Below, piece by piece: positions 1 to 7,845 of a stretch of 35,357 nt of DNA. Source of the DNA: a candidate division LCP-89 bacterium (GTDB lineage: Bacteria; Electryoneota; B3-LCP); NCBI GenBank assembly GCA_025774555.1, contig JALGVT010000027.1, positions 1 through 35,357 on the forward strand. Direction: 5' to 3'. The notes beneath the pieces were generated by a model, which saw only the letters and a list, made by a program, of their open reading frames with translations, did no database searches and was not told the DNA's origin. A program made the position numbers and the translations under genes. Positions within the stretch are counted from its first letter, which is position 1. Each line of letters opens with the position of its first letter.

Positions 1-1
1 T

Positions 2-1537
2 AACTCTGAGAAAACCTTCTGCCATAGCCGCGGCGTTCTGGACTTGAACGATACGCCCGTCAGTTCGATAAAATCCGAAATCCCCCGCATCGTCAGTGAA
101 GCAGATTTTGAGATTGTATGGGAAAGCGAATCGCGTCCCTATGGGATGAATCGCTGTACAGTTGGTGATTTAGATAACGACGGAATTATTGAGTTGGTGA
201 CCTGGTGGAAAGAGAACCAGTATGCAGACACGGCATGGATCGCTATATATAAAAGCATTGGTAATAATTCTTACGATTTATTCATGAATGAACCGCTCTT
301 TACAAATGGCACAATTTCTGCTCTTACCCAACTTCTTATAACCGATATAGATCAAAACGGCTTGAAAGAGTTGGCATATACCGGTGAAAACACCTATTTT
401 TGGGAATTTTTTGGTAGTAGTGAGTACACCATCTGGACATCAAATATTACGTTCCTAAGAGCTGTTTCGGATATTGTACAGTGCGATACCGATCAAGATG
501 GAATCCAAGAACTTGCAGCAGTTTGTACGAATTATGATCATGTGCCTCCTACAGTTTATTTAATTCAAGAATTTAACTATAAAAACATATCTGACTCGAC
601 GATATACTTCAATTCGTTGGCAAATTACTCACAGGACTGGGGTGATGTCTATTTAGCAGTTGGTGATTTCGATAACGATGGACTAGTAAATATCGTTTCC
701 GGGAATGCGGGTTGGGTTATGGGGTACGACCCGATTGACATACAGTATTTTAGATGTAATCCGGGAAGCGCAAACTATCTCACTCAGCATTGGCTTCAGA
801 CAGGCATTCCTCTTTCCTGTGTAACGCCAGTTATAGAGGATCTGGATAATGATAATCAACAAGAACTCTTTGCCGGTGGACTGTTCCCGCAGGGCGGTTC
901 TGCTTTCGTATGGGAGGGTGTTGATTTCGAAGTCGGATATGTTTCCTATTTGGACACAACCAGCTTACCGAATGGTCCTAATGAAAGTTGTTTTGGTATA
1001 GTCGATTACCTCCCATCAATCAGCAGCATTCATATTATTCCAATTTACCCGGAGCAGTCAATGCTGCTATTGTGGTCATTCACAGACAGCAGTTATGAGA
1101 ATCTATGGCAAAGCGCGGTAGATGATTGCTGCGCTTACCGTAATCCATACATTTGCGATACAGATCAAGATGGCAAGAAAAGCATTGTTGTTTCTTCTTA
1201 TGGATCACGGGCGTTAAAAGATTGGGAGCAAATATCGGCAGGATTCTGGGATAAGCCGCATAATCCATCTGTAACAAATTTCAGACTCTACAGAAATTAC
1301 CCTAATCCGTTTAATAATACCACCACGATTCCATTTGAACTATCAAGGCAGGCAGATATTTATCTCACAATTTATGACATCACTGGAAGAACCGTTCATG
1401 AATATCGCGAAGATAACTTAGCGCCCGGTCACTATTCCATTGACTGGGATGCGGCACAGCAAGCATCAGGCATCTATTTCATCGAATTGATAGCAGGAGA
1501 AGAAAAACAGATCAGGAAAGGGGTGTTGCTGAAATAG
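2..1537 (+). CDS. Secreted FG-GAP/VCBS-like repeat protein with C-terminal type IX sorting module (5' end outside window)
   Basis: The reading frame is open to the left edge of the window, so the true start and any signal peptide lie outside; a TTG at 44 is only an internal codon. The visible part has at least six spaced acidic loops of the type DxDxDG (for example DLDNDGIIEL, DIDQNGLKEL, DTDQDGIQEL, DFDNDGLVNI). These are the calcium-binding signature of FG-GAP/VCBS beta-propeller repeats. The last 85 or so residues (about 1280-1537) begin with NYPNPFNNTTTIPFEL and continue with IYDITGR and SGIYFIEL, the FlgD-like/type IX secretion (Por) sorting module found in FCB bacteria. Inferred role: an exported, probably surface-attached propeller protein of unknown ligand. 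It is followed by a hairpin terminator at 1595. The coding sequence is AT-richer than thiC next door. Confidence 0.85.
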   Translation, partial: NSEKTFCHSRGVLDLNDTPVSSIKSEIPRIVSEADFEIVWESESRPYGMNRCTVGDLDNDGIIELVTWWKENQYADTAWIAIYKSIGNNSYDLFMNEPLFTNGTISALTQLLITDIDQNGLKELAYTGENTYFWEFFGSSEYTIWTSNITFLRAVSDIVQCDTDQDGIQELAAVCTNYDHVPPTVYLIQEFNYKNISDSTIYFNSLANYSQDWGDVYLAVGDFDNDGLVNIVSGNAGWVMGYDPIDIQYFRCNPGSANYLTQHWLQTGIPLSCVTPVIEDLDNDNQQELFAGGLFPQGGSAFVWEGVDFEVGYVSYLDTTSLPNGPNESCFGIVDYLPSISSIHIIPIYPEQSMLLLWSFTDSSYENLWQSAVDDCCAYRNPYICDTDQDGKKSIVVSSYGSRALKDWEQISAGFWDKPHNPSVTNFRLYRNYPNPFNNTTTIPFELSRQADIYLTIYDITGRTVHEYREDNLAPGHYSIDWDAAQQASGIYFIELIAGEEKQIRKGVLLK

Positions 1538-1594
1538 ATTAAAACGAAAAACTTAAAACTTAAAGCTGATCCCTCCTTACTCCCTCCTTGGAAA

Positions 1595-1624
1595 AAAAAG
1601 GGGCGCACGGCGGCGCGCCTTTTT
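1595..1624 (+). terminator. Rho-independent terminator after the FG-GAP protein gene
   Basis: An AAAAAGG/CCTTTTT outer stem (1595-1601 with 1618-1624) is continued by GCGC/GCGC (1603-1606 with 1613-1616) across a single G-G mismatch, with a six-base loop. It lies 58 bases past the stop codon. The flanking A and T runs would let it act in either direction. Confidence 0.6.
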
Positions 1625-1630
1625 ATTGTT

Positions 1631-1705
1631 GTCATTCCTGCGAAGGCAGGTTCGAAGGACACCTACGGAGAATCCAGTAAGGGCGAGGTTACCTCGCCCC
1701 TACAT
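1631..1705. repeat. REP-like pair of short palindromes
   Basis: Two perfect stem-loops stand in non-coding DNA: CCTGC-GAAG-GCAGG at 1637-1650, and GGGCGAGG-TTA-CCTCGCCC at 1681-1699. The linking sequence resembles short dispersed extragenic repeats seen in many bacterial genomes, but no second copy of this exact unit occurs in the window. Together with the terminators and promoter listed separately, this accounts for most of the gene-free stretch 1538-1951. Confidence 0.45.
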
Positions 1706-1795
1706 TGCGTTTATTTCGCTCAGATTCAGGCTGGAAATCATCATTCGGTACAGAAACTGCTGCTGACAAAATGATTACCAAAAAAACAGAAATGC

Positions 1796-1826
1796 GAGGC
1801 TGTTCTTCAACAGGACAGCCTCTTTT
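1796..1826 (+). terminator. Stem-loop with T-tract upstream of thiC
   Basis: Arms 1796-1805 and 1813-1822 pair over ten positions (GAGGCTGT perfectly with ACAGCCTC, then one G-T and one C-G pair), with a 7-base loop and TTTT directly after. It has the form of an intrinsic terminator. It lies upstream of the putative thiC promoter at 1888-1915, so it probably ends an upstream transcript rather than forming a thiC attenuator. I see no TPP-riboswitch core around it. Confidence 0.5.
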
Positions 1827-1887
1827 AATTAAAGCTCATCTAAAAACAATATTTATCCACCACGATAAAAACCCCTTGCATACTCGC

Positions 1888-1915
1888 TTAAATTTGCTTA
1901 TATTTCTCGTATAAT
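1888..1915 (+). promoter_or_regulatory. Putative sigma-70 promoter of thiC-hpt
   Basis: A perfect -10 TATAAT is at 1910-1915. The best -35 candidate at 16-base spacing is TTAAAT (1888-1893), which is weak. Transcription would start about 30 bases before the thiC ATG. An AGAAGG ribosome-binding site at 1941-1946 sits five bases before the ATG at 1952. Confidence 0.45.
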
Positions 1916-1951
1916 GTATATAAACTCAGATTTTCAAGATAGAAGGCAATC

Positions 1952-3283
1952 ATGACACAGTTAAGCCAGGCGCAAGCCGGTGTGATCACCGAGGAGATGC
2001 GCGAAGTCGCCCGGCAGGAAAATATAGATCCGGAAGTTCTCCGTCAGAAAGTTGCTAATGGACGCGTCGTCATTCCCAAAAACATAAAACGTGAATTCAT
2101 ACTGCGGGGCATCGGTGAAGGATTGACGACCAAAGTGAACGCCAATATCGGCACGTCGCCGGAACATTTCGACATCGAAGAAGAGATCCATAAGCTGCAG
2201 GTTGCCATCGCTTGCGGCGCTGACAGCGTAATGGATTTATCGACGGGCGGCGATCTCGATGCCATCCGCAAGGCTATTCTGGATCAATCGCGCGTGATGG
2301 TGGGAACCGTCCCCATTTATGGGGCTGCAGCAAGACTGCTTGAAGAGGATAAACAGATCGTGCAGATGAAGGTGGATGGTCTGTTTGAAGAGATTGAAAA
2401 ACAGTGTGAGCAGGGTATCGATTACATTACCGTTCATTGCGGCGTTACCCGGAAGGTGATGGAACTGCTGGACAATTCACCGCGAGTCGGCGGGATGGTC
2501 AGCCGCGGCGGATCTATACTGGCGCTCTGGATGAAGCATCACCGGAAGGAAAACCCATTGTACGAGTATTACGACCGTCTGCTCGATATAGCCTTCAAGT
2601 ACGACGTTACGCTCTCACTGGGTGATGGACTCCGCCCCGGCGCTCTGGCAGACGCAGGCGACCGTCCGCAGATGGAAGAGCTGGTAGTGCTGGGCGATTT
2701 AGGGAAACGAGCGCGGGCACGCGGCGTCCAGGTGATGATCGAAGGTCCGGGGCACGTACCTCTGCATGAGATCAAATCCAACATGCAGATGCAGAAAACT
2801 ATGTGCGATTATGCTCCGTTCTATGTGCTGGGACCCTTGACGACAGATATAGCGCCGGGGTACGATCATATTACCGCCGCCATAGGCGGAGCAATTGCCG
2901 CGGCGGAAGGAGCAGATTTCCTGTGTTACGTTACGCCGGCGGAACATCTGCGCCTGCCCACTGCTGTTGACGTGCGCGAAGGCGTATTTGCAGCTCGAAT
3001 TGCGGCGCATTCCGGCGATATCGCCAAAGGTATCCCCGGAGCAACCGACCGGGATCTCAAAATGTCGCAGCACCGCCGAGCTTTGAACTGGGAGGGGATG
3101 TACGAAGAGGCGCTCGATTCCAACTTAGCCCGTTCGAAGCGCCGCGCCAGCGAAGCATACGATCAGATTATATGCACCATGTGCGGTAAGTTGTGTTCTA
3201 TCAATATGGGTAAGGAGAGCGATGAGGCTGTCAGCCCGCCCGAAGACACCGATTCGACTCCTGCCCCTGTAAACGATAAATAG
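1952..3283 (+). CDS. thiC: Phosphomethylpyrimidine synthase ThiC
   Basis: Radical-SAM enzyme that rearranges 5-aminoimidazole ribotide into hydroxymethylpyrimidine phosphate for thiamine biosynthesis in the cytoplasm. Recognisable family blocks include [65 protein letters not shown] and [20 protein letters not shown]. The C-terminal cluster motif is C408-x2-C411-x3-C415. This is one residue shorter than the CX2CX4C of the long E. coli-type enzyme and fits the short ThiC form (about 430 residues) of many anaerobes and archaea. The ATG at 1952 is chosen because of AGAAGG five bases upstream. The 28-residue tail after the last Cys is acidic and proline-rich and probably unstructured. hpt follows after 12 bases, so the two are likely cotranscribed. 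No TPP riboswitch is visible in the leader. Confidence 0.97.
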   Translation: MTQLSQAQAGVITEEMREVARQENIDPEVLRQKVANGRVVIPKNIKREFILRGIGEGLTTKVNANIGTSPEHFDIEEEIHKLQVAIACGADSVMDLSTGGDLDAIRKAILDQSRVMVGTVPIYGAAARLLEEDKQIVQMKVDGLFEEIEKQCEQGIDYITVHCGVTRKVMELLDNSPRVGGMVSRGGSILALWMKHHRKENPLYEYYDRLLDIAFKYDVTLSLGDGLRPGALADAGDRPQMEELVVLGDLGKRARARGVQVMIEGPGHVPLHEIKSNMQMQKTMCDYAPFYVLGPLTTDIAPGYDHITAAIGGAIAAAEGADFLCYVTPAEHLRLPTAVDVREGVFAARIAAHSGDIAKGIPGATDRDLKMSQHRRALNWEGMYEEALDSNLARSKRRASEAYDQIICTMCGKLCSINMGKESDEAVSPPEDTDSTPAPVNDK

Positions 3284-3295
3284 ACCGGGGATAAA

Positions 3296-3838
3296 ATGAT
3301 ACAACTCAGCGGCAAACCATTAATTACCGAAGCGGAAATCAGAGCGCGCATCGGGCAGATGGTGATCGAAATTGCGAGGGATCTGCAGAGACAGGAACTT
3401 TTAATTATAGGCATTCTACGCGGCAGTTTCATGTTCACCGCAGACATCGTCAGGGTGCTTTACAATAACGATATGCACCCTTTAATCGATTTTGTTTTCG
3501 TCACCAGCTATGCAGGGATGGAATCGACGGGTGAGATGAAGCTGCTGCGTGAACCCTCCTTAAACGTTGAAGGGCGATGGGTGCTGATCGTCGATGACAT
3601 TCTGGATACCGGCAGAACCATGAAATATGCCCAGGATTTCATCAAGGAACGCGGAGCCGAAGAAGTGCGTTCTTGCGTTTTGCTTGACAAGCCCGGACGC
3701 CGCCTGGTTGACGTGCATGCAGATTACGTAGGCTTTTCCATCGATGACGTTTTCGTGGTGGGTTACGGATTGGATTATGAGGGAAGGTACAGGGATTTGC
3801 CCTATCTCGGAGTACTGGAGGATCATCCGGCAGCATAA
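3296..3838 (+). CDS. hpt: Hypoxanthine phosphoribosyltransferase
   Basis: Purine salvage enzyme transferring the phosphoribosyl group of PRPP to hypoxanthine or guanine to give IMP or GMP. Its 180 residues match the usual HPRT size. The PRPP-binding loop VLIVDDILDTGRT is at residues 96-108, the pyrophosphate loop GILRGSF at 39-45, and the flexible loop TSYAGMESTGE at 70-80. The C-terminal VVGYGLDYEGRYRDLPYLG is the family hallmark. The ATG at 3296 is preceded by GGGG five bases upstream and lies 12 bases after the thiC stop. The thiC-hpt pairing looks like simple cotranscription of housekeeping genes and does not by itself imply a shared pathway. Confidence 0.95.
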   Translation: MIQLSGKPLITEAEIRARIGQMVIEIARDLQRQELLIIGILRGSFMFTADIVRVLYNNDMHPLIDFVFVTSYAGMESTGEMKLLREPSLNVEGRWVLIVDDILDTGRTMKYAQDFIKERGAEEVRSCVLLDKPGRRLVDVHADYVGFSIDDVFVVGYGLDYEGRYRDLPYLGVLEDHPAA

Positions 3839-3883
3839 GGCAAGATGCACCGTGATCCAAGTAAGGGATTTTAATTTATTAAA

Positions 3884-3903
3884 GGGCACGGCTCGCTGTG
3901 CCC
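3884..3903. terminator. Stem-loop downstream of hpt, possible terminator
   Basis: GGGCACGG at 3884-3891 pairs with CTGTGCCC at 3896-3903 (one G-T pair), with loop CTCG. No T-run follows, so this is a stem-loop that could end the thiC-hpt transcript but is not a textbook intrinsic terminator. The palindromic element begins ten bases later. Confidence 0.35.
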
Positions 3904-3912
3904 CCACGGAAA

Positions 3913-4079
3913 AATAAAGGGGCTGTCCCAAAAGCCTACAAACTGTCATTGTCCCATAGGGATGCCTTCGGCACGAACGAAGTGTGGTGATCTCTTAGTG
4001 CCTGTAAAATAGGAGATTGCCACGTCACTACGTTCCTCGCAATGACTCGATATTCATCTTTTGGGACAGCCCCTTTATT
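3913..4079. repeat. Palindromic MITE-like element, copy 1 (167 bp, 22-bp perfect terminal inverted repeats)
   Basis: The ends 3913-3934 and 4058-4079 are perfect 22-base inverted repeats with core GGGGCTGTCCCAAAAG. The interior is itself partly self-complementary and has no coding capacity. A second copy in inverted orientation lies at 12721-12895 between atpG and atpA, and a degenerate composite copy lies at 22512-22791. Shared interior blocks include ATGCCTTCGG followed by ACGAAC, AGTGTGG, GATTGCCACGTCA and CCTCG. A non-autonomous element family (MITE or large REP/BIME type) fits; no transposase is in the window. This copy lies between hpt and the tRNA-Arg gene. Confidence 0.85.
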
Positions 4080-4113
4080 ATTACCAGTTACCAGCCGCCA
4101 GTTACTATTATTG

Positions 4114-4186
<73 letters not shown>

Positions 4187-4486
4187 AAAACGCAGTGTCA
4201 TGCCAGAAGCATGACGCCACGATTATATGAATAATTTACAAAAGAATCAGAAACGAGTCAAGCGCTTTGATCAGAAGGTAATTTCAGGTATCGTTAACCG
4301 TTGCATAACAGTGTTAGCAGCTTATAATTACAATACTCTAAAGTAATGTCCAATATCGATTTAATAACAGACAGACAAGAATGTCTATCCTCCACCTCGT
4401 ATGAACCTATATTGATAGGAGGTCAGGCATTCCTGCCTGACTGACAATGCTGGAAATCACTTTCGAAAACCGCTATATCTTCCTCT
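4187..4486. other. Intergenic region: possible tRNA promoter and a strong stem-loop
   Basis: On the minus strand a TTGACT (plus 4256-4261) is followed after 17 bases by TAAATT (4233-4238), a plausible promoter for the tRNA-Arg. A second TATAAT lies at 4222-4227. A perfect GTCATGC-CAGAA-GCATGAC stem-loop (4197-4215) directly precedes the tRNA 5' end and could be a processing signal. A perfect stem-loop GTCAGGCA-TTCC-TGCCTGAC (4422-4441) lies 46 bases past the minus-strand gene ending at 4487 and may terminate or stabilise its transcript. I see no gene here. Confidence 0.45.
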
Positions 4487-5461
4487 TTACTGGTCCCCAA
4501 ATGCTTCCATTTCAACCTTCTTGTATCCCTCAGGGATGTTAAACTTCACCGCATCCACCGGCGTCACTGAGGCTTCGATCAGTTCTGTTGTCATCCGGTA
4601 TTTGACGCGTTCTTCATAGCGTGGCTCCTTCTCTTTCTTTTTACCAAAACCGAACGGAATCTTCTTGGTCAGTTCTTCCACAGCCGCATTGCCAATAGCT
4701 TCACCCAGAGAGGGACCGACGAGCTGCCGCAGTTTTATTTCAATGGTTTGTTTGACAGTCTCGCCAGGCGCTTTCTTCGCCTCTTCAAAGAACTCGCTGA
4801 ACTTTTCCTGATAGAATGCCGCCGCCTGCATCAAACCGGGCGTGACAGCGGTTTCATTGAAACCAGACGCTTTCAAGTATTTCTGATAGAAAGCGGCTAT
4901 CTCATCGTCCCCGAGCACCTCAGGACTGTTCCATGTGTCGAAGGTAATCCAGATCTGCTCTTCAGGGTTATCCTTGCTGACACCGTGCGCCTCAATACGC
5001 ACATTGCGGCATAGGAATCCCTTGATCTTCTTCTCTTTTTTTGCGGACTTGATCTCTACTGTCCAGTCCATATCGTCTTCGGGGACCTCTTCAGAGACCT
5101 CCTCCTCTGCCTGTTCAGTCTGCATATCTTCCATCCCCTGCATCATTTGCTGCATCATCTGCCGGAACTGCGCAAAGGTCATCTCCGTGTAGGTTTTCTT
5201 CTTGTGGGTTACACTCCATATAAGCTGCTTATCCAGACGAACGATCTGGGTCTCTTCCACAGGCTTACTTCCGTGGATGGTCTTCATGAACCCTTTGGTC
5301 CACTTCGTCGATGTTTCATCGGCGGACTTATCTGTGGTGAAATATTGAGTGGAGATGATCTCTGATTTACTGCCTATCATCTCCAAAGTAGTTTTATGTT
5401 TGCGAATCACGTCCGCTTGAGCTGTCACAGCGAGCAACAGAACGATCAAGATGTATTGCAT
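4487..5461 (-). CDS. Exported DUF4412-like protein of unknown function
   Basis: The 324-residue product begins with a short cleavable-looking signal peptide (MQYILIVLLLAVTAQA, then DV), so it should be periplasmic or secreted. The segment around IVRLDKQLIWSVTHKKKTYTEMTF, in which a readout of bound state is followed by a repeated Met/Gln/Glu-rich stretch (FRQMMQQMMQGMEDM), resembles DUF4412-type proteins; this is recognition by eye. Residues about 112-132 are strongly acidic. The C-terminal third is Lys/Glu-rich, with KKKEKE before a last beta-like block ending FNIPEGYKKVEMEAFG. The ATG has AGGGAGA about seven bases upstream. It is divergent from the RnfC-like gene and has its own promoter at 5518-5546. 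No enzymatic motif is seen. Confidence 0.75.
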   Translation of the reverse strand: MQYILIVLLLAVTAQADVIRKHKTTLEMIGSKSEIISTQYFTTDKSADETSTKWTKGFMKTIHGSKPVEETQIVRLDKQLIWSVTHKKKTYTEMTFAQFRQMMQQMMQGMEDMQTEQAEEEVSEEVPEDDMDWTVEIKSAKKEKKIKGFLCRNVRIEAHGVSKDNPEEQIWITFDTWNSPEVLGDDEIAAFYQKYLKASGFNETAVTPGLMQAAAFYQEKFSEFFEEAKKAPGETVKQTIEIKLRQLVGPSLGEAIGNAAVEELTKKIPFGFGKKKEKEPRYEERVKYRMTTELIEASVTPVDAVKFNIPEGYKKVEMEAFGDQ

Positions 5462-5517
5462 GTATAGTCTCCCTATTATTTATAAAATCAGGTTTCTGCC
5501 TCTGGCGTAATGCGCAT

Positions 5518-5546
5518 AATTTAATTCAATAAATCCCAAAATGCAA
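5518..5546 (-). promoter_or_regulatory. Putative promoter of the DUF4412-like gene
   Basis: On the minus strand TTGCAT (plus 5541-5546) is separated by exactly 17 bases from TAAATT (plus 5518-5523). Transcription would begin near 5511, about 50 bases before the ATG. Confidence 0.5.
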
Positions 5547-5553
5547 TGCCTTT

Positions 5554-5571
5554 TTTAATCCTTGGATTAAA
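5554..5571. promoter_or_regulatory. Perfect 18-bp palindrome between divergent promoters (candidate operator)
   Basis: TTTAATCC-TT-GGATTAAA has perfect eight-base arms. It sits seven bases upstream of the -35 of the minus-strand promoter and 30 bases upstream of the -35 of the plus-strand promoter, the usual place for a regulator serving a divergent pair. No regulator gene is adjacent. A hairpin in neither transcript is expected, because it lies outside both predicted mRNAs. Confidence 0.45.
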
Positions 5572-5601
5572 GGACTCATTCGTTCATTGTCAGGATAGTG
5601 C

Positions 5602-5630
5602 TTGCATTTGAGCCGATTGGATTGTATATT
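5602..5630 (+). promoter_or_regulatory. Putative promoter of the RnfC/PduS-like gene
   Basis: TTGCAT (5602-5607), a 17-base spacer, then TATATT (5625-5630). The predicted start near 5637 leaves a short leader before the ATG at 5654. It would exclude the in-frame TTG at 5633 as a translation start. Confidence 0.55.
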
Positions 5631-5653
5631 TTTTGCGTGAATTGCAGGTGATA

Positions 5654-6982
5654 ATGGCTGAAGATCGAAATACCATCATTGAGGCGGCGCGGAAAGCAGG
5701 TATAGTGGGAGCTGGCGGCGCGGGTTTCCCCACGCACATTAAACTTCAGGTAAAAGTCAATGTCCTTATTATTAACGGCGCTGAATGCGAACCGCTCCTC
5801 GCGAACGACAAAGCACAAATTGTCCATAACACTTCCGATCTTCTCAGGGGAATTGAACTGGCGGTAAAAGCTACTGGCGCAAAACGCGCGGTAATCGCTA
5901 TCAAGAACAAGTATAAAGATGTCATTTCGCACTTAAGGAAACGATCTGGATCTGTCACTCTGGAGATTTTCGAGCTGGAGGATTACTATCCGGCTGGCGA
6001 CGAACAGGAAATCGTCCATGAAATCACCGGTTATACAGTTCCCGAAGCAGGTTTACCTTTGGATGTCGGGATTGTCGTTCAAAACGTGGAAACTCTTATC
6101 AACCTGGGACGAGCCATAGGGGGAGAACCGGTAATTACCCGGACGCTCACCGTGGTTGGGGAAGTCGCGCATCCCGGCGTTGTCAATGTCCCCATCGGAA
6201 TGTCAGCAAAAGAGATCATCGAATCGTGCGGAGGTTTGACCTGCGATAACCCCGTCCTCTATATCGGTGGACCGATGATGGGCGTCGTTCAGGATTCACT
6301 GGATCAACCGGTAACCAAAACCAGTAGCGGTCTGTTTATACTGCCGGCGGATAATTTCCTCATCACTAAACGTTCTATCTCCTTACGACATATTCTTCGC
6401 CAGGCACAGGCGGCATGCACAAGCTGTATGCAATGCACCGAAGCCTGTCCCCGAAATCTTCTCGGGCACCAAATCAGACCACACAAAATAATGAACGCGG
6501 TTACTCTGGGACTTACTGAACAGAGTGACGTTTTTATGGAAGCATACCTTTGCATGTTCTGTGGTATGTGTGAGTACGTCTGCCCGATGTGGCTTTCCCC
6601 CAAGCGGGTGTACGAAGAGGTGAGAGCCTCTCTACAGGCTAAAGGGATGCAGTTTGAACGCTCAGTGAAGAGCTATCAAGACGATCCCATGCGTAAATAC
6701 CGCCGGGTTCCTTCCGACCGACTTATAAGGCGCTACGAACTGAAGAAATATGCTGTGGAGTTATCTTCAGAAATCCAGCAGTTAGATAGCTGGAAGGTAA
6801 GAATCCCCATGTCGCAGCATCTCGGCGCTCCGGCGTCTCCGATAGTTGCAGAAGGTGATTACGTTCAGAAGGGACAATTGATCGGGGAGATTCCCGAGAA
6901 TAAGCTGGGCGCTCGCGTTCACGCTTCGATAGAAGGTCGAATCACTTACGCAGGAACAGATGCCATTGTTATCGAGAGGTAA
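5654..6982 (+). CDS. RnfC/PduS-family NADH-linked iron-sulfur flavoprotein
   Basis: A 442-residue soluble electron-transfer protein. The N-terminus carries GIVGAGGAGFPTHIKLQ, the signature of the RnfC/NuoF-like flavin- and NADH-binding domain. An SLBB-like segment follows (GEVAHPGVVNVPIG). Two 4Fe-4S motifs come next: C255-x2-C258-x2-C261-x3-C265-P and C300-x2-C303-x2-C306-x3-C310-P. The C-terminus is a biotinyl-like barrel (GDYVQKGQLIGEIPENKLGA). It starts directly at the GAGGAG domain without the N-terminal segment of true RnfC and has the length of PduS cobalamin reductase (about 450), so PduS-like is at least as likely as an Rnf subunit. None of rnfABDGE or pdu genes are nearby. ATG 5654 is chosen because AGGTGAT lies just upstream and the promoter at 5602-5630 starts after the alternative TTG. 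Confidence 0.85.
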   Translation: MAEDRNTIIEAARKAGIVGAGGAGFPTHIKLQVKVNVLIINGAECEPLLANDKAQIVHNTSDLLRGIELAVKATGAKRAVIAIKNKYKDVISHLRKRSGSVTLEIFELEDYYPAGDEQEIVHEITGYTVPEAGLPLDVGIVVQNVETLINLGRAIGGEPVITRTLTVVGEVAHPGVVNVPIGMSAKEIIESCGGLTCDNPVLYIGGPMMGVVQDSLDQPVTKTSSGLFILPADNFLITKRSISLRHILRQAQAACTSCMQCTEACPRNLLGHQIRPHKIMNAVTLGLTEQSDVFMEAYLCMFCGMCEYVCPMWLSPKRVYEEVRASLQAKGMQFERSVKSYQDDPMRKYRRVPSDRLIRRYELKKYAVELSSEIQQLDSWKVRIPMSQHLGAPASPIVAEGDYVQKGQLIGEIPENKLGARVHASIEGRITYAGTDAIVIER

Positions 6983-7091
6983 AATCAAGGATCAGTTCAA
7001 CCCCAATAATCACAGTTCAAGAATATACCCCGTTAATTTTCACCATTGTTATAGAATATACTATATCTGGTCGATCAGCGATTTAAAAGAA

Positions 7092-7118
7092 AAAGAGCGA
7101 TTCTTATGATCGCTCTTT
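7092..7118. terminator. Bidirectional terminator between convergent genes
   Basis: AAAGAGCGAT (7092-7101) and ATCGCTCTTT (7109-7118) form a perfect ten-base stem with a seven-base loop, between the convergent RnfC-like and GNAT genes. The minus-strand transcript gains a clear T-rich run (CTTTTTCTTTT), the plus-strand one only TTT, so it is strongest for the GNAT gene. Confidence 0.75.
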
Positions 7119-7158
7119 ACCTGTATACATGGTTACTTGTACACAATCGGTTAGCGGA

Positions 7159-7626
7159 TTATTCTTGTCCCCATTCATGCTGAGCATCTGATTCGAGCAG
7201 TTGATAGAATACTTTATCGTCCTGTTTTTTAAAACCTAAATGCTCCAACAGCGCAAGGGTTGGCGCATTTTTCTCTTCGGGGTTAGCCCAAATCCTGTGA
7301 ACGCCGAGTTTATGGAATTCTTCGATACCTTCCTGCATAAGTTTTCGTCCGCAGCCTTTTTGACGCATCCTGGTATTGACGTAAAGATCGAAGATAATGC
7401 CGATCTTATAATCAAATATTCTGAGAGCTACTCCCCAGAGATACCCGGCCACATATCCATCGTCGTCTTCAGCAACCAGAACAATGTCTTTGGTGCGGCT
7501 TGAAATCGCCGATAATATACCACCTCGATATACTTCGGAAGATTTTTTATAAACTTCGACATCCTCGGCGAGATGAAGTGAAGTTAAATCCGAACGATCT
7601 TTGTCTTGTGCAGGTCTAATAATCAT
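7159..7626 (-). CDS. GNAT-family N-acetyltransferase
   Basis: A 155-residue single GNAT domain, likely transferring an acetyl group from acetyl-CoA to an amine; the substrate is unknown. The acetyl-CoA pyrophosphate loop is R88-Q-K-G91-C-G93 (in NTRMRQKGCGRKLM), preceded by the usual strand IIFDLYVN. The C-terminal block N120-APTLALLEHLGFKK is the family's last helix-strand unit. The start is secure: GAGGAGGT lies a few bases before the ATG. It is a stand-alone gene convergent with the RnfC-like gene and followed by a good terminator. It has no toxin-type antitoxin partner next to it, so a TacA-like toxin role is not suggested. Confidence 0.9.
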   Translation of the reverse strand: MIIRPAQDKDRSDLTSLHLAEDVEVYKKSSEVYRGGILSAISSRTKDIVLVAEDDDGYVAGYLWGVALRIFDYKIGIIFDLYVNTRMRQKGCGRKLMQEGIEEFHKLGVHRIWANPEEKNAPTLALLEHLGFKKQDDKVFYQLLESDAQHEWGQE

Positions 7627-7754
7627 ACCTACCTCCTCTTGAAACTGATTATTACTTATAATTATACATTAAGCATATTTGAAAAGATTTCCAAGAGATA
7701 ATTCAGCTACTTTCGTTGACCGGAGGCTGCAAACGTCTCTAAATTAACAAGCAT

Positions 7755-7781
7755 AAGGGGAATGAAACAGCCATTCCCCTT
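7755..7781 (-). terminator. Stem-loop ending the ATP synthase operon
   Basis: AAGGGGAATG (7755-7764) pairs perfectly with CATTCCCCTT (7772-7781), loop seven bases, 65 bases past the atpC stop on the minus strand. The following minus-strand sequence is T-rich but lacks an uninterrupted T-run. Confidence 0.6.
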
Positions 7782-7845
7782 GTGTATAAATTAAGTGATT
7801 GGTTAATTGATCAGTGACTCTTCAGATAATGCTGAAATGAAGGTA

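Noticed and set aside
1705..1914. 69-codon frame between the FG-GAP gene and thiC
   Set aside because: It runs across the stem-loop at 1796-1826 and into the thiC -10, has no ribosome-binding site and no protein-like composition.
1538..1951. TPP riboswitch before thiC
   Set aside because: I looked for the conserved CTGAGA and ACCTGAT-type core and did not find them; the leader after the putative promoter is only about 30 bases.
7159..7626. GNAT toxin of a TacAT-type toxin-antitoxin pair
   Set aside because: No small DNA-binding antitoxin gene is adjacent on either side, and the protein resembles ordinary metabolic GNAT enzymes.
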